From NCBI GenBank assembly GCA_033980235.1, contig CM067067.1, positions 27,488,451 to 27,552,450 on the forward strand: a stretch of 64,000 bases of DNA, read 5' to 3'. How positions within the stretch are numbered: position 1 is the stretch's first letter; each line of letters opens with the position of its first letter. This document shows positions 11,660 to 23,659 of the stretch, one piece after another. This DNA is from Diadema setosum. Lineage: Eukaryota > Echinodermata > Echinoidea > Diadematoida > Diadematidae. Under the pieces are notes generated by a model. It ran no database searches. It was not told where the DNA came from and saw only the letters and a list, made by a program, of their open reading frames with translations. A program made the position numbers and the translations under genes.

Positions 11660-12340
11660 GCTCCTAGGGGCGATGCCCTGGGAATTAGGAGGACGAGTCA
11701 AAATCCCCCAAATTAAGGTATTTTCTTGAAACTTAGCGTATACTTGTACTACTAAATAAAGATTCTCTAGAGAGAGTTTTGGGTCATGAGGTCAAAGGTC
11801 AAGTGAAAATGTTAGAATTTCACTTTTTTTCTCCCCATCTCCATCTCAGAAATGATTCAAAGGACAGTATCTTCATGAAACTTAGTACATATCCAAGTAC
11901 TGACTAGCAATGATTACCTAGGGAATTTGGGGTCATGGGGTCAAAGGATAAGGTCAACTGCTCAAAATATCACCATTTCCCTCATTATATGCAGTGCCTT
12001 CAGGATTTTTCTTGAAACTTGTACACCCACTAGAGATTCTCTGGGAAGTTTCTTGCCAAAAGGTCAAATATCAAGTGAAAGTGGCTCAAGGTTTCATCAT
12101 AAAACTTTACTTCATATTTATGCATGCTCTGCCTGACAGTGATTCTCTTGGGAATTTTAGGGTCATATGGTCAAACATCAAGGGCCAAAGGCCAGGTTAA
12201 AATTCTACATTTTTCTTTTTAATACTGAAATTACACTTTTTCTCCATACCTTGAAATTACTCAATGCATTAACTTATAAAAGGCTAAAAAATCTTGAAAC
12301 TGTCATCACACATTTTCAAGACATACTTTAGACCTGTTAC
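11660..12340 (+). mobile_element. fragment of Helentron-like repeat family R, copy 1
   Basis: The text carries repeated GGTCAAAGGTCAAGTGAAA-type phrases and TTGAAACTTAGTACATAT landmarks shared with 42527-43112 and 55600-56038. The copy lacks the terminal hairpin seen at 56018-56038, so it is truncated on the right. No coding capacity is seen. Confidence 0.55.
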
Positions 12341-12884
12341 CACCATTACCACCGGGTGTTCACCGTTGGTTGGGCTACGGCTTAAGCGATAAAAAAATGA
12401 CCAGTCCATGCATCATGTAACCGGTAAGGTAACACAATGACTTTGTCTAATGTATCCTGCCTTTTATTGCATGATTTAGTGCTGAGACAATTTGGGTGTT
12501 ACAGTCGAATGACGTGAGTGACACGATCATTCATTGACAATGGTTTGGCAGAAATGCTCAGCCTTTGCCACAAATACACGTATGCATGTGAGCAGTATCT
12601 TGTTTGGGAAGACCGGCAAAACTTGAATGAATTTATGATAAGCAGTCATCGTTTGTTGCTGTGTTATGTTCATGTACGTTACATGTACTAAATATTATTC
12701 ATAAATATTCCCATTTCCCTTTACCCTGTACCGAATCTGACACAACAGTAATTGCCCTCAAATTACTGTCGCTGTGTGTTTGCATCCTATGTCCAATATT
12801 TCCAAACATGAAATGTCCACCCTTGTGTTTCTTTTGGCTTGGTTACAATGATCACCGAACATTTTGCATAAATGCATGCATTCG
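12341..12884. other. no gene or clear element seen
   Basis: Short open frames only, including a Cys-rich one at 12661-12942 that is cut across by an LTR boundary at 12889 and has no splice support. Nothing else is recognised. Confidence 0.4.
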
Positions 12885-12888
12885 ATAT

Positions 12889-14034
12889 TGTTACGACCAA
12901 AATCACTCTGAGAATGATCGCACAAAAGAAACAATCAACTAATGTTCAGGCGGTTTATTAACAGTGATATTGTGGGTACAGACTCGTAATCGGTTTTCAC
13001 ATCAGTACAATAATGATCAATACAAACAATTACAAAGCGATAATGGAATCACTTACATATTTTGTTATCAAGTAATCCTTTGAAAATGTTCAGATACGAT
13101 GTTCGATGCACCGATGAATGATCCTTGACGCACCGATGAATGATTCCTCCGACGTAACTCCAAAGGCGCAGGTTATGATAGTCCACGGTATAGATCCGGG
13201 GTAAACTCCAAGATATATGTCCACAGCGAAACGTGTAGAATCCAAACGTATGACGACCACGTCCAGTTGAGGCGTTGAATGATGATTCACTTTATAATGT
13301 CCAGCTAGGAATCCAGCCCGTCACAGCTTTGCCGTAACAATGTCCGTTGACACTAAAATATGGAGTCTATCTCCAATGTAGGCAGATTAATTCTCTGCAG
13401 GCAAAATGTCTCCCAGGCCTTATCTCCACAAACACAGTTTGTATAGCAGGTCAGCAGGTAACACAGGATTGACTAAAACAAGTCACTTCAGAGCCAGAAG
13501 TGACGTAACTCTCAGAGCAGAGGTGTTGGGTACTCTGCCTACTGCAGAATTTCTCCAGCTTATATACTATCCATTCACCCCTTTCTAGTACATTCTGTAA
13601 TTTTCTCCAACCTGGGGCCACATACCTGAACATACTAGCAAGTCCAAATTCCAGGAATCCTGGCTGACTCACTGCCTAACTATGTGCATAACATCATTGC
13701 CAAAATTAACTACCAATCACATTGGGCTACAAGGGCAGTGCCTCACTCAGCCAAATATGTAAGCACTTCCTAGAATTTTCTGGAATGGGTTAAATCATTC
13801 TAGATTGAGTGAGCTATAATGTATTTCCTGTCACATGCATACATGTACTGTAGCTACATTGTATACCACATAGAAAATTCTCCACTGATCTGGTCAGCCT
13901 GTATGTACTACATTTCATATAGAATGTTCTCCATTAATCTGGTCTACCTGTGTACACTATGTACATACACATTAAACAACCATGCATACAGCCTTGATAC
14001 ATGTACATAACTACTTGTGTGTACATTTGTGACA
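12889..14034 (+). mobile_element. solo LTR, copy A (1146 bp)
   Basis: The copy begins TGTTACGACC and ends TTTGTGACA, with the TG...CA termini of LTRs. ATAT flanks both sides (12885-12888 and 14035-14038). Two further copies (28734-30409 and 31553-35696) share the same ends and also have 4-bp duplications. No internal gag-pol lies between matching LTRs, so these are solo LTRs. Orientation is arbitrary, as no primer-binding site is present. Confidence 0.85.
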
Positions 14035-14038
14035 ATAT

Positions 14039-15063
14039 TAAGAGATATTCAAGACTTTAATATACATTTAATACTAACAAACATTTCATGAGACAATAAC
14101 AGTCAATAATGAAGATCTATGGTATGCAGTATGCTGCCACCTAGCTCAGTGCACTGTCTATTCTCTATTTATTCTCCCCACAGATAAGGAAGAGCTTATC
14201 AATGCTTTTTCACTGATATATGAGTCTGTTAGCAAATCAATACAATTATTTGCAGGCTGCCATAGGTAATGCAGTCCCTCATGTTTCTGTGTATCCAGTC
14301 ATTAAAGTTCATATTTCTTCAATTTACAATCTTTGTGTAATGTACACTGTAACACAAAATCCAATACACCATACTGTTTCCTGATTTTTTTATTTGAAGC
14401 CTACACAAGTTCTCTAGGGTACATTCTCCTAACCAACATTCCATGAGTCATCCATTAGGCCCTATATGCAAAGTAGTGTACATATAACAAATAGAAACTG
14501 AAACTATTACCTGGTCTATATTTCCTTTTATTTACATCGTGCTTACCTCAGCTGGGGGGGGGGGGGGGGGGGGGTCTGATCCATTTATTAATGGGGGTGT
14601 CCTATTTCAGGATATCCTGTGTCCCGGTCTTCCACTGCAGTTGTACTGTTCTGGGATGTGGCTAGCAGCACCCAAAGAAGTGGAGCAGGAACATGATAGT
14701 ACCCTGTTTTAATAAACGAGGCTGTTGTGTACACATCACAAGCTTCCTGGTTGGGACTGAATGCACATGTAACTCAGCAAGAGAGAGGGATTCTCTAGCC
14801 ACCTTTGCCTGTGGTTAAAATATGGGCTGCAAATGATTTATCGTGCAAGTTGTGATAGTGATCAGCAGCTCTTTATGCTTGTCTGGAAGTCAATAGAAGT
14901 CATGAGAAGAAATCCAGTGGAGTCAAAGAAATTGGAGGAGTTTTGCAAAACTGCAATATATTGACTTTAGGACTCATCCTTCTGTGAAACTTGCAAGTCA
15001 GGGATGCAATAGCCATTGTTGCTCCCAATCACAACTTTCTGATGAGACTGCTGGATATGTCAG
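14039..15063. other. no gene recognised; poly-G tract at about 14556-14574
   Basis: AT-rich sequence with a long G homopolymer. The last 400 bp could be 5' untranslated sequence or intron for the exon starting near 15064, but nothing in it proves that. Confidence 0.35.
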
Positions 15064-15216
15064 CCACCAAATTCTACCATGAGTGAAAAACGGAAAACAT
15101 GTGGAAGAAAGTTAAGCATGAATGAGCGTAGGCTAAGTGAAAGAAGCAGCAATGTGGATGCAGTGAATGTGGAGGATGTTTTGCTTGGGATCCTAGAGGA
15201 AGAGGAATTCCCTGCC
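15064..15216 (+). CDS. candidate exon, possible alternative N-terminus of the TRPM-like gene
   Basis: The open frame ends at a donor GTATGT (15217-15222) after ...ILEEEEFPA in phase 0. The ATG at 15079 has an acceptable context (TCTACCATGA). A weak acceptor TATGTCAG ends at 15063 and would enter in phase 0. The peptide is polar and charged (MSEKRKTCGRKLSMNERRL, then an acidic tail) with no recognised domain. It exits in phase 0 and so can join the TRPM exon at 21389, which enters in phase 0. It may be a first coding exon under its own promoter or an internal exon following 2775-3082. Membership in the TRPM gene is inference. Confidence 0.45.
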
Positions 15217-15222
15217 GTATGT

Positions 15223-16054
15223 ATTATTTGTGTTTTGAAGTTATCATATAGCTGTATAAAAGTTGCTCAAAGTTTCCATAGATCTAGGTCTGTACCATGT
15301 TTTTAATGTACAAGCAATGTAGTGTCAAGTGTGTGTGACACACTACCTACAAATATTTCCATATATCACTTCACAGTCTTCTCTTGTATGCAATAAGTAT
15401 TTGGACAATGTAGCTTTGTTGTATGCTACTCTTTCGATAAAACAATGCATTTGATCAGGTGGCTATGACCGCATGGTTAAGAAAAGTAACCTACGTTACC
15501 TTCTCTAAAATTTGAAACGTTGAAATGATTACAGGAGGGTCATCATAACATGAATACTTTGTGACCTAGTTTGTTCAAATGATATAATTTGGTTTCAGCA
15601 GTGACTTAAATATTTGGTGTACATTGCACCAAAGCTATATGATTTCCACTTAGCAATAAGGTACTTTACATTGATATGTACGTCAGGTCTCATCTTCGGT
15701 AATGTAGTTTTCAATTATTCATGTCTTTTGTATGATGGTTTCTTTCAAAGCAGAGGTACACTTAACGGTAATAAATATTTGTTTTACAAAGAAGAGGGTG
15801 TTTCAATAATGATTGTTGTTAGGGATTCAATCTTGCATAATGTTGCTAACACTTGTAAAAACCTACACAGTAGTAACGTAGGTTCATATGCGTATCCCAC
15901 ACCAAACCTTAAGATTCATGTGTGAAAAAGTATGCTGAAATGATATAAGATATGTATTTCTATGCTTTTAGAGTACTTTGCACTCCTGAGAAGGGGTGAT
16001 GAAAATCTTGTCCCCTCAAACTGTGTCTTTATATAAATCTCCTTTTCAATACAT
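15223..16054. other. intronic or intergenic; nothing recognised
   Basis: AT-rich sequence with short open frames lacking splice-site or composition support. Confidence 0.35.
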
Positions 16055-16058
16055 TTAA

Positions 16059-16458
16059 AGGGACTGTACAGTACTGGTTGAGATGGGGATTCATGTTTTG
16101 AACATTCCTAAGTGAGATAATGAGAAACCTCTAATGAAATATGAAAGAGCATGTAATTTTAAGAAGGATTCAACGTTTATTTGATGAAAATTGTTTTTCA
16201 AATGGCTGAGATATCCAAAAAAAGTGATGATGATAATAATAAAAGGCGACAGGCCACGCTTTTTATTAGGATCTCTTTGTTTCACCTTTTTTTTTTTTTT
16301 TTATATCTCAGCCATTTCCAAACCGATTTTCATCAAATAAACTTTTGATACCCCTTAGAATTGCATGCTCTTTGACATCTCATAGAGTGGTTTCTGAATA
16401 TCTCGAAAAAAAACTTTACAAGCTAAATCCTCACCTCAACCAGAACTGTGCACACCCT
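16059..16458. mobile_element. 400-bp TTAA-target MITE
   Basis: The ends AGGGACTG... and ...CACACCCT are inverted repeats and TTAA flanks both sides (16055-16058 and 16459-16462). An internal palindrome pairs the left half (ATGGCTGAGATATCC) with the right half (ATATCTCAGCCATTT). Relatives lie at 4555-4857, 19165-19290 (fragment) and 45081-45507. TTAA targets point to Kolobok- or piggyBac-mobilised elements. Confidence 0.75.
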
Positions 16459-16462
16459 TTAA

Positions 16463-17639
16463 TGTATAGCTGAGTAATAGCCATGAGTTTGTATGCTCAT
16501 AGTGTAAATCATGGCTATTGCTCATACAAACACTGACTAATCGGGTTTTATTTACATTGCAATTTGTCAATCAGTTGCAATAAAAAATATATATACATGT
16601 AGTGATGCAAGAATCATTAATTTGCGTTAACATGCAGTACCCACTGTTACGATTAATAAGTACCATAACTGCCTACAATGTATTTGGCAGAAGCTCAGTA
16701 GTCATGATACATGTAGTGACTGTCTAACAATCATGAGGTCATCAGTTTTATAATCTCGGGTGATATTCTTTCTTCTGAAAGTTTATCAAATCTGTAAATG
16801 AAATAAAGTTCCTTATTCCTAAGGTTTGTAATTTCAAAACCCACAAATCTCTTTAACTAGATGTTAGTTAATCCAAAAATGAAATGGGGTATGTAAATCT
16901 GAACATCTGTGGCATCAATAGCAAATAACATAATGATTATTTGTCATCATTCCTGATGACAGAATATACAATGTAAACAGAATGTGCAAATCTATATCAT
17001 CCATGATAACTAATTAGTGTCAAATAAAAGAATATTCATGAAAGGGAAATGCATCAAACCACATATTGTAAGCTTATATGCTTGAGATGGTGGTGGCCTG
17101 AATGTGCTTGTGAAAAGAGGGGAAGCAAAAAAGTAAGTGGAAAATATTGTGCCTGAAAGAGTGCAATGGGCATTGTGCTGTGTGCTTATGTGTGTGGACC
17201 TCACAATAATACTTTATTATAGTAACCAAATATTATGATTTTTAACCAAATCTGATTTGACCAAAAAAAAAACAACCAAGAATGATTAATAATCATAAAG
17301 ACAATTTAACAATAATTGTATAAAAACCTAATACAAGTACAGTATTTCAAAATCAAACTCTAGTGTCAGACATATCAATTCAATGTGTCTAGTTAGACAG
17401 CAAATATCTTTTAGTAGTTACCTTTATAAAAAAAAAAAGATGCAGTTCATGATTTAAGTGCGTTGGGTAATGATCAGTTCCACACATCAGGACCATAATG
17501 TCGAAGATCTAGGGTTATTAAGATGGAAGTCGGATGATCGTCGCTTGGGGTAGGAATGTATGTGTGCACTGTAAGCAAAGAATGTTTCAAATTAAGATAA
17601 AAGTATATTAATGTGTGGCATATTTAAACGTAAAAATGG
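16463..17639. other. no gene or clear element seen
   Basis: AT-rich sequence with no supported exon or repeat. Confidence 0.35.
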
Positions 17640-18055
17640 CTCCAAATTCATGAAATTCTTGCGTCGAGATGTTTTCATTGAAACTGATTGACAAATTGCC
17701 CAAGATCGATGTAAATAAGCACTGAATTGATCAGTGTTTTAATAGTAGCGATGATAAAAAAAAATCATGGGCTTACATACTCGAGCAGGATTCGACCCTA
17801 CGACCTCCTGATCACTGGACAGGCGTCATCTCCACTAGACCACCGAGTTTTCGCCCGACAGCAAGTGTTGGTTCTAATCCTTTTAGCATGCAGCGGGTAC
17901 TGCTTTATCATTCAAATTCATGAAATTCTTGCGTCGAGATGTTTTCATTGCAACCGATTGACAAATTGCCCTACATCGACGTAAATAAGCACTGAACTGA
18001 TCAGTGTTTTAATAGTAGCCATGAGTATGTACGCCCATGATTTTTTTTTTTTTTT
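17640..18055 (-). mobile_element. tRNA-derived SINE with flanking duplication
   Basis: On the minus strand 17847-17780 reads like a tRNA body. Box A is TGGTCTAGTGG and box B is GGGTCGAATCC. A possible anticodon stem encloses the loop CCAGTGA. A non-tRNA body and an A-rich or T-rich tail follow. The segment at about 17642-17755 is repeated at about 17916-18030 (AAATTCATGAAATTCTTGCG...), so the SINE head sits between two copies of its own tail. A related copy is at 57775-58160. Confidence 0.6.
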
Positions 18056-18130
18056 TTTAATAAGCCAAAGAAACCTTGGACTTATTTGCAGAATAGCCAG
18101 CTAATTTGCAAAATAGCGTGCTAATCCTAA

Positions 18131-18241
18131 CGCGTCTTCATCAGTTCGAGCTTAAACATTGGCACTGCATGCGTTGGGCACCATGCAGGAACTTAGGCAG
18201 TCGGGTCCGACCATGCCTGAAGCTCGAGCTGGTGAAGACGC
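18131..18241. repeat. 22-bp inverted repeat (foldback)
   Basis: The arm at about 18135-18156 (GCGTCTTCATCAGTTCGAGC...) is matched by a reverse-complement arm at about 18220-18241 with two mismatches. A third related block occurs near 18302-18328. The type of element is unknown. Confidence 0.5.
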
Positions 18242-19164
18242 AATTGCACATTTCAGCTGACTTCGGGCTTACTTCTCTGATCCCCCATAAGCGCGCTTTT
18301 CTTCAAGCTCAAGCTGATGAAGACCCATAATCAACAGTGGTGTCTAATTTCATAATGGCGTGATGTTGGCTGGCATTCGCTTTTTTTTTCTGTACATATT
18401 GTCAGGACGATCTGCTGCCTGACATTTTATGTTTTGACAGATGGTGAGGATAAACATATGTATCCTGCATTACTGAAATATTTGTCTGCTGGCCTTCCTA
18501 CCTACAGTGTGTACAATTGTAGCTGCAGTTGAATGCTGTTAGGAATCCCACAGAGCTGCATTCCACATACAGTAGTCTCCGCATAATCGGGTACCACTTT
18601 TGAATTGGGTACTCTGTTTACCAAGAATGGATGTTCAGGCTAACAAAACAGTTCTGATGTGTGTTTTTGGTTTTCACCTGATGATTGGGTACAGGCATTT
18701 CAGTTTATCTAGTTGAAATTTTTACATACAAACCTGATCTATTTTTGTAATTTCCCACTGAAAGTCTATAACCTGTTGAGGACGAGTCGAGAGTTTACTT
18801 TCTCTTTGAATGATCCACGTCCTACAAGTGTTGCTTTCAATGGAATACTTTTCTATTGTTATATTTACTTCATTTGTCTGTTACAATGACAAAATGTGCT
18901 TTGTTCTTTTTTGTCACTGTAATACAAAACCACTTGTACATATTTTTGCAATATATTCAGTGATTTGCTCTTCCAAATTGTTTGAAATTTGAATATATTT
19001 TATAAATGTATCAACTTGTATTATGTATTCCCTTTTATTGATGAAAAAATTTCCAAATAATTAAATTGAATTGAAAGATAAGACATAAAGTTTTACCTTT
19101 CACCCAGTTTATGTAGCCTTGTCGCTTGTTGCTGCTTTTGATGCGATGGGTCACAAATAAACAT

Positions 19165-19290
19165 TGAATTTCTCTTTACAGAATTGTATACTTTTTGACA
19201 TTTTATAAAATGGTTTCTAAGTAGCTGGTAAAAAAGTTTCAGTGCTTAATTCTCACCTCAACCAATAACTGTATTATCACTTTAAACATT
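19165..19290. mobile_element. fragment of the 16059-type MITE
   Basis: Shares GACATTTTATAAAATGGTTTC and TTCTCACCTCAACCA landmarks with the right half of the MITE at 16059-16458; its left half is missing. Confidence 0.5.
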
Positions 19291-19405
19291 AGACAATTGT
19301 TGTCATCATGGGAGGAGGGTAGTAAAGATGCTGATGGTTAACTTTTTGCAGTACCTGTTTGTACTCATTTTTTGACCAAAATACTGAGGTTTTGTCTCAA
19401 ATATT

Positions 19406-20073
19406 TGTGACCCGCTACGACAAAAGGATCCTAAAGTCGCTGACAGCTGAGACGAGAAAATCGAGTTTGAAGTCAAATCATCAAAATTGGTCAATACAAT
19501 CGGATTTCTGTTTTTGGCATAATTTTGTAGTCTAATGTTTTGTCTATCATCTGCCCAAATTTCGAAGCTAAATGATTAAAGGAAAGGCAAGAAATCAGCA
19601 TTTTTCTGGGCCATGATTTTCCGACTTTCAACGTAACAGAAACGTGTCTGAAGATTTGGATTTAGCGCCTCAGCTAGACTCCGCCCCTAGCAATGAGGGA
19701 GTGGTCCTATATGGGTTAGTGCATGGCATCCTGATTACTGATTGGTCGTGCGTAGACCGCTGGTGCTAAGCTTGAATGAACATCGCGGAGGTCGCTAGGA
19801 GCATGCCTTCTATTGTCAAGCGGTGAAAGCTGTCTCGCCTCCCCTTGATCATGTTAGCGTCGGAAGGAAAACTGAAGGCGTTTTTCTTGAAACTCTGATT
19901 TCCTCAACCATTTGACATGCGCTCATAAAATCATCGATATTTTCGCAACCAATTACTTTTATGAGTTGTGCTATATATGAAATTAAAGTAGAAGAATAAG
20001 GAAGTAATGTCATGCCATTTTCAGAAAATTGTCCTCCCACGACTTTCGGATCCTTTTGTTGTAGCGGATAACA
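19406..20073. mobile_element. MITE with ends around CCGCTACGACAAAAGGATCC
   Basis: The left CCGCTACGACAAAAGGATCC is matched by the right end GGATCCTTTTGTTGTAGCGG (one mismatch), and the inverted match extends through AAAGTCG. No clear target duplication is visible. No coding capacity. Confidence 0.65.
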
Positions 20074-20297
20074 TTTTTTCCCCAACTTGAATTACTTTTC
20101 ACTTATCTGTTGCAGGAGAGGCAAGTACTGTTTTACACCAAAAAATATGCCTTGTCAGCCTTCAGTAAACTACAGTGCTGTTGAATGGATTTGCCTCCCT
20201 TCAGTGGTGAATGAGAGCCAACACATCATTTTCCTCCCTTTATCCTTCTCTTATATTTAACTTCTAACAATTAAGTGTTGTGTAACAAATTAAAGCC

Positions 20298-20770
20298 TTA
20301 CAATCGTGGCGAGTGGTTTGTGCGGCACGGAGACGAACACAACACGCTGCCTCCCCCATGCTGTACCAAATGTAGTGACACCGAATGAGAACAGCGCTGG
20401 CTCAATGGGTGAGCGAACAGCATTTTAGACTTCAAATCTCCTGACCCAAAATGGCTGCCTGAGCCACGAGAGCTTCCGAATGGACGCACACTCTCAGTGC
20501 GCATGTGATGCGCATGCGCATGAAGAGAGGCCAAAAGAGCCACGTGTCTTCTGGCCTCTCTCCTCCAATCACCGCAGCTCGCGGTCACAATGTTTGTGTA
20601 TGATGCGTACATACACACGCACACACACACACGTGTCTCAGTGGCAGCATTGTCCCATATGTTCATGGATATAGCTCCGAGTCTGGCATTGCGCAATTGC
20701 ATGCACAAACTTCGGTTGTTCGGGAGATTACGAAATAACGCACCATTAGGGGTGACAATCGTCCGACTTT
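20298..20770 (+). promoter_or_regulatory. CpG-enriched stretch, candidate alternative promoter for the TRPM-like gene
   Basis: This stretch is richer in CpG than its flanks, with an AAAATGGCTGCC (YY1-like) site near 20448, CCAAT near 20565, GATGCGCATGCGCATGA near 20508 (NRF1-like) and CACGTG near 20541. A 10-bp hairpin (AGAGAGGCCA and TGGCCTCTCT) lies at about 20524-20563. It is about 0.6 kb upstream of the first conserved TRPM exon. Promoter function is inference. A (CA)n run is at about 20612-20631. Confidence 0.3.
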
Positions 20771-21388
20771 AATTTGCATTCCCTCTTCTTCCAAATTCAT
20801 TGTCCAGTGTACAAGTCAAGAAACACTCAGACATATGGACCCTTGATCAGTTATCAAAGCGGACTGTAACTTTTTTCAAAGTCATGTTCATCAGATGATG
20901 TCAAAGGCTGGTGTCGCACTTGTCACTGGCCCTGAGTGCACAGTCAGTGGTTAAAATACAATGCAGCGGCTGTATTCGATAGTCACAATATCAACGAACA
21001 AACAATATGAAGGGATATTTTACTTGTATTTTGTTTTATTTCGATATCAATTTCCGATGTATTAAACATGACAATGCCATGCAGGTAATCGTCATATTGG
21101 TGAATTGGTCATTTAACTCCACATGTACTCTTAGCATGATATGCTAGAAAGTGCTGTATTTGAGCATACCTCTCTCATATCTGGCCAAATCGATTATTCG
21201 GACGCCTGCTGGCCTGACGTGGCCGGAGGATCGAGGTCCTACTGTATTTCATAACGAAGTTGTGTGGTGATTGTGAAGGCTTTGAAATCAACTCGCCTAC
21301 TAGTACCGTGCATAAATATGATGTGTTTCAAAACGTCATTATAGACATCAGTCACTAAAGTTTTAATGTCTTTTTTATGCACATGAAG

Positions 21389-21474
21389 GTAAATCCATCA
21401 TGGGTCAGGAAGAACATCAATATGAGAGAGTGTATACGCTACACAGAAGCTTCACCCTCACCGAAGGACAAACG
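21389..21474 (+). CDS. TRPM: TRPM-like channel, first conserved exon of the melastatin homology region
   Basis: The exon follows an acceptor ACATGAAG and ends at a strong donor GTGAGT (21475). It encodes NPSWVRKNINMRECIRY and then TEASPSPKDK. This matches the start of the TRPM N-terminal homology region, where SWI..NI..REC is the usual pattern. TRPM proteins are tetrameric calcium- or cation-permeable channels with a large cytosolic N-terminal domain that binds regulators. It enters in phase 0 and leaves two bases (CG), which the exon at 42013 completes to an Arg codon. The intron that follows is about 20.5 kb and is packed with nested transposons. Confidence 0.8.
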
Positions 21475-22274
21475 GTGAGTTCTGGATCAGTGCTCCTTTG
21501 AGTCATAATACCTAAGATCAGTCTGTTTGATTGTTCTTATTATGTTTGCTTTGTGATGACATTTCCTACTAAAGCAAATTTCTACTGTATTGTAGCATAT
21601 GATACATGTTATGCTGTCATATTAGACTTTGATTTCATGTTTGTTTCTATCAAATGATTCAGTTTCATTAGCAGGAATGTTTCTTGTGCATATTACATGT
21701 AAGTTGATACCAGGTTTGGCACACCTCAGACATAACCGTACAATTTTGTAGGTATTAAAAGTTTACCAAGGATTTATCATTGTGTAGGAGATATGCTTTC
21801 CATTGAAGTTGAACAAGTCAGTCAATAGGTATGAACATGCCTACAGCAAAGAGCGGGGGGGGGGGGGGGGGGGGGGTTGCAATGTTCAATGCAACACAGG
21901 TAAATCACTGCTACTAAAAAAAATGCCACTAAATGGAAACATTCTTACTGAGGCATAATAAGTGTTGTCAGAGGCATATGTGTTCTCAAAGAAACCATGT
22001 AGAAATGCCGTACCCTGTATTGGCAGCGGTTTGTAAAGGGCAGGTCCCACTGGCGTTTAGGAAGATTTGCGTATGACATGAAATCCGTTTATATTTGCTA
22101 GACATCTGCAATATTTGTGACACATGCTTGTGTGAGTAGGCCGATATCTGCACACATGTATCCGCAAAAATCTGCAGAGGCACGTTTTTCCATTCCCAGG
22201 ATTTTTTAGCTGCACAAAATTTTGGTTGCGGATGTTCAGCAAATATGAAAAATTTTCATGCACACGTAGAAATT
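21475..22274. other. start of the long TRPM intron; poly-G tract at about 21857-21876
   Basis: Only a long G homopolymer stands out. No exon, RNA gene or TIR structure is seen. Confidence 0.45.
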
Positions 22275-22540
22275 TGAATCCGTATAATCGATGTTAAGTG
22301 TTGTTAAAGACACAAAATGTGAACAATAGTTATAATAAAAATGTTTCCAGGCTATACCGTCTACAGTTAAGGTTTATTGAGAAAAACACAGATATCTTCT
22401 TTTATTTTAGGCTTTTTTTGTGATATTGCGAAAATTTTATATGGTAGGATATTTTGTGATACAACCGACCTGTACATAAGCATCAAATGTGATATCTTGA
22501 ACATTTTTTAAATCACTGCTTCCAAAGGGAAACTATACCT
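22275..22540 (-). mobile_element. truncated TTAA-target MITE
   Basis: The right end (...ACTATACCT followed by TTAA at 22541-22544) is the reverse complement of the left end of the MITE at 25288-25636, and the two match throughout (for example AGGATATTTTGTGATACAAC). The other terminus is missing near 22275. Confidence 0.65.
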
Positions 22541-22624
22541 TTAAATAAGATTTTTAAGACATGATGTGGTACTACCCTTGTTCATAAGTTTAATGCATTG
22601 CTTCTTCAAAGCTTACACTTGTCG

Positions 22625-22728
22625 GGACCTACATGGGTGATACAGTGTATACACTGGTGAGATCATTCATATCGTCGCCGGTCACACGAACCGACGAATC
22701 ACTCGTGGATAGCCTTCTCTGGCAGTTA
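22625..22728 (+). pseudogene. Gypsy retrotransposon Gag fragment, part 1
   Basis: The frame gives DESLVDSLLWQL at its end. Joined across the TIR element 22729-28622, with one TA removed, it continues as FIQRMPTNVQQILASS in part 2. The phrase L..LF.QR.P..VQ.ILA is characteristic of Gypsy Gag. It is truncated on the left, perhaps near 22600, and is the oldest layer of the nested region. Confidence 0.7.
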
Positions 22729-22933
22729 CAGTATATACCAAAAGAAACTTTGCGTTAAATTTACGTGTAACGCAAGCGCCGATCGTTACTGCGTTAATCT
22801 TTCTGCGTTACAAAATTAACGATCACCGTGCGTGAATGATCGTTACAGATCGTTACTGTGCGTGAATGATCGTTACTGTGCGTTACAGATCGTTACTGTG
22901 CGTTAATTTTTAGATCTTGCGTTAGCGGACTTG

Positions 22934-23495
22934 TCATGTGGACTGGGAAGAAATCTCGGAAATTGCGAGACTCGGAGATGCCTGTCGTTCTTTATATTTA
23001 CTACGGACAATTTCCTGCCGGCGGAGGGCATTAAAATAGCGATACAAATACCGAAAAGATTTTGTAGTTGAGCAGAACTCCCCTGGCAATGTCGCATTGT
23101 CATGGTCGTCAAATTTGTACTCATGGGGCGCAGTCAATGGAATCGGGCAAGCAAAAATTTCGAAGCCACCTTTTTCCCCAGAGGCAACATTTTCCATCGA
23201 ACATTGAACCCATGAAATCACGCATACGCAAGCCTAAAACTAACGCCGACTGTCTAACGTTAGCGATGTCACGATTTTTAACTGTCAGACACTTACCCAG
23301 TTCAGGAAGGTGCAAAAGTCCATTTATATTCCAATACACAACGTGTGTCTCGCTGAATAACTGGTGGTAGTGTGTGGTGAAAAAGCCGAGTATTTCGGCA
23401 GTAAAAGTAGCGGGCAGCAGAAGAAAATGTCTGCCACTTTCTGCTCGCATTATTACACTGCCAGCAGGTGAGTCAAGTGGTGACTTGATAGGCAC
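22934..23495 (-). other. possible coding remnant, unidentified
   Basis: Two overlapping minus-strand open frames (about 124 and 95 codons) lie just inside the left end of the 22729-28622 element. They have protein-like mixed composition but no motif I recognise, and they are in different frames. They could be remnants of a transposase or a captured exon, or chance in a GC-richer patch. Confidence 0.2.
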
Positions 23496-23659
23496 GCTTC
23501 ACATGAAAGTTCAGAAACATGAAAATCCCACGATGCCAAGGTGCCAGAGTGGGGAATGGGGAGGGGTGGGTAGAGAGAGAGACCAATCAACAGAAGAAAC
23601 CGCGCGTACTGGCGCATTCTCGGAGGTCATGAACAGTCTGGGGTCTTGGAGATGAACAG

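Larger units (their letters stand above)
18570..21244. mobile_element. possible pogo-like element, TA target (tentative)
   Basis: The left end CAGTAGTCTCCGCATAATCG and the right end ...CGAGGTCCTACTG are partly inverted, and TA flanks both (18568-18569 and 21245-21246). Only the outer six bases match strictly, so this could be chance or two unrelated fragments. The interval also holds a MITE and a GC-rich promoter-like stretch. Confidence 0.3.

Noticed and set aside
17780..17847. Possible tRNA gene on the minus strand
   Set aside because: Box A and B are good, but the acceptor stem does not pair and the segment is repeated with a SINE body at 57869-57936.
20298..20708. 136-codon minus-strand open frame
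   Set aside because: It runs through a CA microsatellite and promoter-like CpG sequence and shows no protein features.
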